The notes under the pieces are model-generated. The model did not search any database, was not told the origin of the DNA, and saw only the letters and a list, made by a program, of their open reading frames with translations. Positions 13,104 through 15,834 of a stretch of DNA of 15,834 nt are shown one piece after another. The translations under genes were made by a program, and so were the position numbers. Location: the NCBI GenBank assembly GCA_937875035.1, contig CALNCF010000291.1:1-15834 (forward strand). The letters are read 5' to 3'. The DNA is from an uncultured Sphingobacteriaceae bacterium (GTDB lineage Bacteria > Bacteroidota > Bacteroidia > Sphingobacteriales > Sphingobacteriaceae). Positions within the stretch are counted from its first letter, which is position 1. Each line of letters opens with the position of its first letter.

Positions 13104-13688
13104 TTATACGGTTGCAGCGAAGCCCTTGACCACCGCGCTTAAGCGGATCGCGTCGTACACTCTCGCTTCGGTTGCTCCGTGCTGAAGCACCGACTGCTCA
13201 TGAGAGGTTACGCAGAGCTCGCATCCATTCACTGCCGAAACGGCCAGGCTTACCAGTTCGAAGAACTCCTTGCCCATAACCGGGTTCATCATGATGCTCA
13301 TCTTGATGCCGGCCGGCGTTGAATTGTAATACTCCTTATTTGTGAAATGACGGAAACGGTAGAAAATATTGTTCACGTTCATCAGGGATACGCATGCATA
13401 GATCTCGGTGATCTCCGCGATGGTAATGCCTTCTGCTTCACCCAGTGTTTTAAAGGTGTTGATCAGCGCCTGGTTCTTCTCGTTAACCGCGATGGCCAGC
13501 GCCAGCATATAGCTTTCTTTTTTAGAAAGATTGGTGTACGATAAAGCGTTGCCCAGGTTGATGCGCAGATCTTTCAGGTAACGGTGGTCCTGTTCGGCCA
13601 GCAATTGCAGGCTGAACGACAGGTCTTGTTCCTGTAAGTGATAGTCGGTCATTAATCTTCCCAGCGTTTCGTTCTCTGTATGTACCAT
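13104..13688 (-). CDS. ahpD: Alkylhydroperoxidase AhpD family protein (carboxymuconolactone decarboxylase fold)
   Basis: AhpD is a thiol protein that, in Mycobacterium tuberculosis, reduces oxidised AhpC and has weak peroxidase activity itself. The 194-residue product has the active site NGCELCVTSHE with Cys156, Cys159 and His163, and Glu144 twelve residues before the first cysteine. This reproduces the spacing of the M. tuberculosis residues Glu118, Cys130, Cys133 and His137. The N-terminal ~70 residues are helical and include the conserved LSKKESYMLALAIAVNEKN segment. The protein is cytoplasmic. The gene starts 16 bases after ahpC on the same strand and ends at a strong terminator, so the pair forms one operon under the divergent oxyR. 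The symbol rests on the CxxC motif and the gene order. Confidence 0.92.
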   Translation of the reverse strand: MVHTENETLGRLMTDYHLQEQDLSFSLQLLAEQDHRYLKDLRINLGNALSYTNLSKKESYMLALAIAVNEKNQALINTFKTLGEAEGITIAEITEIYACVSLMNVNNIFYRFRHFTNKEYYNSTPAGIKMSIMMNPVMGKEFFELVSLAVSAVNGCELCVTSHEQSVLQHGATEARVYDAIRLSAVVKGFAATV

Positions 13689-13704
13689 AATCAGTTTTAT
13701 AAGA

Positions 13705-14259
13705 TTAAACAGTTAAAGTGCTTTCGCCTTTTTGCCAGTTGCAAGGGCAAAGCTCGTCGGTCTGAAGCGCGTCAAGCACACGGATCACTTCGTTCACGTT
13801 ACGTCCAACGTTCAGGTCGTATACAGACACCCATCTTACGATTCCCTGGGGATCGATAATGAAGGTAGCACGGTATGCTACTTTCTCGTTCGCATCCAGG
13901 ATACCTAATTCTTCTGCTAATGATTTAGAGGTGTCGGCCAGCATTGGTAAGCGCAGGTTACGCAGATCATCGTGATCTTTTCTCCATGCCAGGTGAACGA
14001 ACTCGCTGTCGGTAGAAGCGCCGATCAGGCTTGCGTCACGGTCAGAAAAATCTCCGAAATGCTTATCGAATTCAGCGATCTCTGTAGGACAAACAAAGGT
14101 AAAGTCTTTCGGCCACCAGAACATCACCGTCCATTTACCTGAATTGAACAGGTCTTCCGATGCGATCTCATAAAACTCTTTGCCTTTTTCAATCGATACG
14201 ACTGCTTGCTTCTTAAACGCAGGAAATTGTTCCCCGATAGATAAAATTCTGTTTTGCAT
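13705..14259 (-). CDS. ahpC: Peroxiredoxin AhpC (alkyl hydroperoxide reductase, AhpD-coupled type)
   Basis: AhpC reduces hydrogen peroxide, organic peroxides and peroxynitrite in the cytoplasm. The 184-residue product has the peroxidatic site DFTFVCPTE with Cys57, Arg130 in the YRATFIID segment, and two C-terminal cysteines in ELCPCNW (Cys171 and Cys173). The double-cysteine tail is the hallmark of the M. tuberculosis AhpC type (ELCxCNW), which is recycled by AhpD. It differs from the enterobacterial type that uses AhpF. Consistent with this, ahpD follows immediately and no ahpF is seen. The start at 14259 gives the expected N terminus MQNRILSIGEQFPAF. Transcription probably starts from the strong promoter at 14300-14330, leaving a leader of about 35 bases, and is probably activated by the divergently encoded OxyR. 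Confidence 0.95.
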   Translation of the reverse strand: MQNRILSIGEQFPAFKKQAVVSIEKGKEFYEIASEDLFNSGKWTVMFWWPKDFTFVCPTEIAEFDKHFGDFSDRDASLIGASTDSEFVHLAWRKDHDDLRNLRLPMLADTSKSLAEELGILDANEKVAYRATFIIDPQGIVRWVSVYDLNVGRNVNEVIRVLDALQTDELCPCNWQKGESTLTV

Positions 14260-14299
14260 ATTATGATATGTTTTAATGGTGATATGATTTTTTGTGCTG

Positions 14300-14330
14300 C
14301 AAAAGTACGGGATTTTGCCTATAAATCAAA
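14300..14330 (-). promoter_or_regulatory. Promoter of ahpC-ahpD
   Basis: On the minus strand, TTTG (14330-14327), a spacer of exactly 19 bases, and TACTTTTG (14307-14300) match both elements of the Bacteroidota consensus (TTTG, 19-21 bases, TAnnTTTG) without mismatch. The predicted transcription start is near 14293. It is the clearest promoter in the window. Confidence 0.8.
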
Positions 14331-14367
14331 GTGATTATGTCTATATTAGCATCGATTTAATCTATAT
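14311..14367. promoter_or_regulatory. Three phased direct repeats GATTnnnYCTATAW, candidate OxyR operator
   Basis: Copies are at 14311-14324 (GATTTTGCCTATAA), 14333-14346 (GATTATGTCTATAT) and 14354-14367 (GATTTAATCTATAT), with starts 22 and 21 bases apart, two helical turns each. Read on the minus strand each begins its ATAG at the same spacing as alternate half-sites of the E. coli OxyR consensus (ATAG-N7-CTAT-N7-ATAG-N7-CTAT). After the promoter-distal ATAG, CGAT follows at N7, one mismatch from CTAT. Copy one lies inside the ahpC promoter spacer, and copies two and three are directly upstream of its -33 element. Confidence 0.6.
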
Positions 14368-14373
14368 GATAGT

Positions 14374-15315
14374 ATGAATATTCAGCAGCTGGAATATATC
14401 GTGGCAGTAGACAATTTTCGCCATTTCGGGAGAGCCGCGGAAAAAAGCTTTGTTACGCAGCCAACCCTGAGCATGATGATCCAGAAGCTCGAAGAAGAGC
14501 TGGGGCTTCGTATCTTCGACCGCAGCCGGCAGCCTGTAACGCCTACACGCGAAGGTGAGGAGATCATCCGCCGTGCCAGGCAGGTGCTGGCCGGGGTCGG
14601 GTATCTCCGGGAGTACGCGCGGGAGCTGAAAGGAGAGATCTCGGGTGAGCTGCACCTCGGCATTATTCCTACCCTGGCGCCCTACCTGCTCCCTTCCTTC
14701 CTGAAGTCCTTTTCCGAAAAGCTGCCGCATCTCCGGGTGTATATAAAAGAGATGATTACTCCGGAGATCATCGCGAAGCTGAAAACAGGGGAGCTCGACA
14801 TGGGCATCCTTGCTACGCCTTTATATGAAGACCAGTTAGAGGAGCATCACCTGTTCTATGAAGAGTTCCTGGTATACGCTTCGCAGGATGAAAAGCTGGC
14901 GAAGAAAAAATATGTGCTGCCATCACACATCAACCCCGACCGCTTATGGCTGCTGGAAGAAGGTCACTGTTTCCGCAACCAGGTGTTCAACCTCTGCGAG
15001 CTGAAGAAGCAGGAGCCTGAACGGGAGAGCGTACACTACGAGGCCGGCAGCATTGAGACCCTGGTCAACCTGGTGGATATGCATCATGGCATTACGATCG
15101 TGCCAAGGCTGGCTACCCTGAAAATGCGCGCGGCGCAGAAGAAGAATATCCGGGAATTCGCGAAACCCAAGCCTGTGCGCGAGATCAGTGTCGTGGCTTC
15201 GCGGAATTTCCCGCGTACGCAACTGCTTCAATTCCTGAAAGAAGAGATCCTGAAGCATATTCCGATCGACCCGCATATGAAAGGAAGTGTTGTCGGTATC
15301 GAGGGCAAAGCCTGA
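14374..15315 (+). CDS. oxyR: LysR-family hydrogen peroxide-sensing regulator OxyR
   Basis: OxyR is a LysR-type regulator that forms an internal disulfide on contact with peroxide and then activates defence genes. The 313-residue product begins with the LysR winged helix-turn-helix (MNIQQLEYIVAVDNFRHFGR, then a segment of the form AAEKSFVTQPTLSMMI). It continues with the linker helix and a periplasmic-binding-protein-like sensor domain opening GIIPTLAPYLLP, with Thr100 at the peroxide-binding position. The sensor loop GHCFRNQVFNLC places Cys199 and Cys208 at exactly the E. coli OxyR numbers, with His198 and Arg201 also kept. The gene is divergent from ahpC across 114 bases containing phased repeats, the classical arrangement for this regulator and its target. 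A weak plus-strand promoter (TTTG at 14314-14317, TATGTCTA at 14336-14343) overlaps those repeats, consistent with autoregulation. The function call is firm. Confidence 0.95.
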   Translation: MNIQQLEYIVAVDNFRHFGRAAEKSFVTQPTLSMMIQKLEEELGLRIFDRSRQPVTPTREGEEIIRRARQVLAGVGYLREYARELKGEISGELHLGIIPTLAPYLLPSFLKSFSEKLPHLRVYIKEMITPEIIAKLKTGELDMGILATPLYEDQLEEHHLFYEEFLVYASQDEKLAKKKYVLPSHINPDRLWLLEEGHCFRNQVFNLCELKKQEPERESVHYEAGSIETLVNLVDMHHGITIVPRLATLKMRAAQKKNIREFAKPKPVREISVVASRNFPRTQLLQFLKEEILKHIPIDPHMKGSVVGIEGKA

Positions 15316-15325
15316 TCTTCCTGAA

Positions 15326-15352
15326 CAAAAAAATCCCGGCCGGAGCCGGGAT
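15326..15352 (-). terminator. Terminator between oxyR and the MFS transporter gene
   Basis: Eight-base perfect arms (ATCCCGGC at 15333-15340, GCCGGGAT at 15345-15352) enclose a four-base loop. On the minus strand the stem is followed by a run of seven T (15332-15326), so it clearly ends the MFS transcript, whose stop is 11 bases upstream. For plus-strand oxyR the hairpin is followed only by a mixed T/A stretch, so termination there is probably weaker. Confidence 0.85.
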
Positions 15353-15362
15353 CGCTTATTAT

Positions 15363-15834
15363 TTAATGTTCTGTTTTTCGGGGGTACGAAGCCAGTGAAC
15401 GCATGGCCAGTATTACGCTGACCACCGTCAGTATGGCGCCCATCAGGAAGGGTGCGCCTGGAAAATAAACGGGTGCGCCCTTCGAGGTGAAATAAGCGAA
15501 GAGGTTGGTCATCAGCGGGGGGCCTACAATCGAGGTAACGCTGATGAGCCCGGTAAGGGCGCCCTGCAATTCGCCCTGCTCATTGGCAGGCACCTGCCCG
15601 GAAATAATTCCCTGTAAAGCCGGACCGGCAATACCGCCCAGGCAATAAGGCACCAGGAAGGCGAACATCATCCAGCCCTTGGATGCGAAAGCAAAGAGCG
15701 TGAAGCCGATGGCATATAAAGCGAGACCGAAGTATACCGAACGTTTTGCACCCAGCTTTGGGTTGATGATCCGGATCAGGCCACCCTGTACAATCGCGAC
15801 CATCAATCCCACAAAACCTAAAGAGTATCCTACC
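15363..15834 (-). CDS. TCR/Tet (TetA-like) MFS transporter, C-terminal part (5' end outside window)
   Basis: This is an inner-membrane drug:proton antiporter of the major facilitator superfamily, related to the tetracycline exporter TetA. The frame continues off the right edge (reading VGYSLGFVGLMVAIVQGG before the first possible internal start), so only about the last 157 residues are seen. That corresponds to roughly the final four or five membrane segments. The conserved segment GGIAGPALQGIISGQVPANEQGELQGALTGL, followed by SVTSIVGPP, is characteristic of the TCR/Tet group, including the QGxxSxxVPxxEQGxLQG signature. The C terminus (SLASYPRKTEH) is a short cytoplasmic tail. The real substrate is unknown; chromosomal members of this group are often general exporters and the sequence alone does not establish tetracycline resistance. 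A strong terminator follows the stop codon. Confidence 0.86.
   Translation of the reverse strand, partial: VGYSLGFVGLMVAIVQGGLIRIINPKLGAKRSVYFGLALYAIGFTLFAFASKGWMMFAFLVPYCLGGIAGPALQGIISGQVPANEQGELQGALTGLISVTSIVGPPLMTNLFAYFTSKGAPVYFPGAPFLMGAILTVVSVILAMRSLASYPRKTEH

Noticed and set aside
15363..15834. The MFS gene as a tetracycline-resistance determinant
   Set aside because: Only the C-terminal part is visible and chromosomal TCR/Tet relatives with other or unknown substrates are common. No mobile element or resistance cluster is nearby.

Overview
The window reads as chromosomal DNA of a Bacteroidota bacterium, most likely from the Chitinophagaceae or a near relative. The placement is my inference. 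It rests on two secreted proteins with type IX secretion (T9SS type A) C-terminal sorting domains, promoter elements of the Bacteroidota form (TTTG, about 19 bases, TAnnTTTG), almost no purine-rich ribosome binding sites, and protein families typical of the phylum. Coding density is high, no gene-free gap exceeds 300 bases, and I see no tRNA, rRNA, CRISPR array, transposase or integrase.

Layout. 1-2542 (+): the 3' end of a biotin-protein ligase (birA), then a full DsbD-type disulfide reductase. 2532-3422 (-): a diacylglycerol/sphingosine-type lipid kinase whose tail overlaps dsbD by 11 bases. 3561-5361 (+): a lipoprotein PQQ-type sugar dehydrogenase followed 13 bases later by gmhA. 5461-6996 (+): a YifB/ComM AAA+ ATPase whose promoter and start codon are packed around a terminator-like hairpin. 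7131-8424 (+): an operon of an Rrf2 regulator with three C-terminal cysteines, a DUF488 protein and a hemerythrin-like protein, with a 16-base inverted repeat in its promoter and a strong terminator at its end. 8572-9363 (+): a short-chain dehydrogenase. 9510-11873 (-): two different T9SS-exported proteins, the second clearly AT-richer than the rest. 11979-13017 (-): a two-TM protein with a bacterial PH-like domain and a small GreA/GreB-like protein. 13104-15315: a peroxide-defence locus, ahpC-ahpD on the minus strand and divergent oxyR on the plus strand. 15363-15834 (-): the C-terminal part of a TetA-like MFS transporter.

How the parts work together. The oxyR/ahpC/ahpD locus is a self-contained peroxide response. 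OxyR keeps the two redox cysteines at positions 199 and 208, the same numbering as in E. coli, and AhpC/AhpD are of the type paired in Mycobacterium. The 114-base divergent spacer holds a clean ahpC promoter and three phased copies of GATTnnnYCTATAW, a good candidate for the OxyR operator. The Rrf2-DUF488-hemerythrin operon looks like a second redox, NO or iron-responsive unit (inference). The remaining genes are housekeeping, envelope or surface functions. I found no obviously unprecedented multi-gene system. The most original signals are regulatory: the phased repeats, the Rrf2 palindrome, and two places where a terminator and the next gene's promoter are interleaved.
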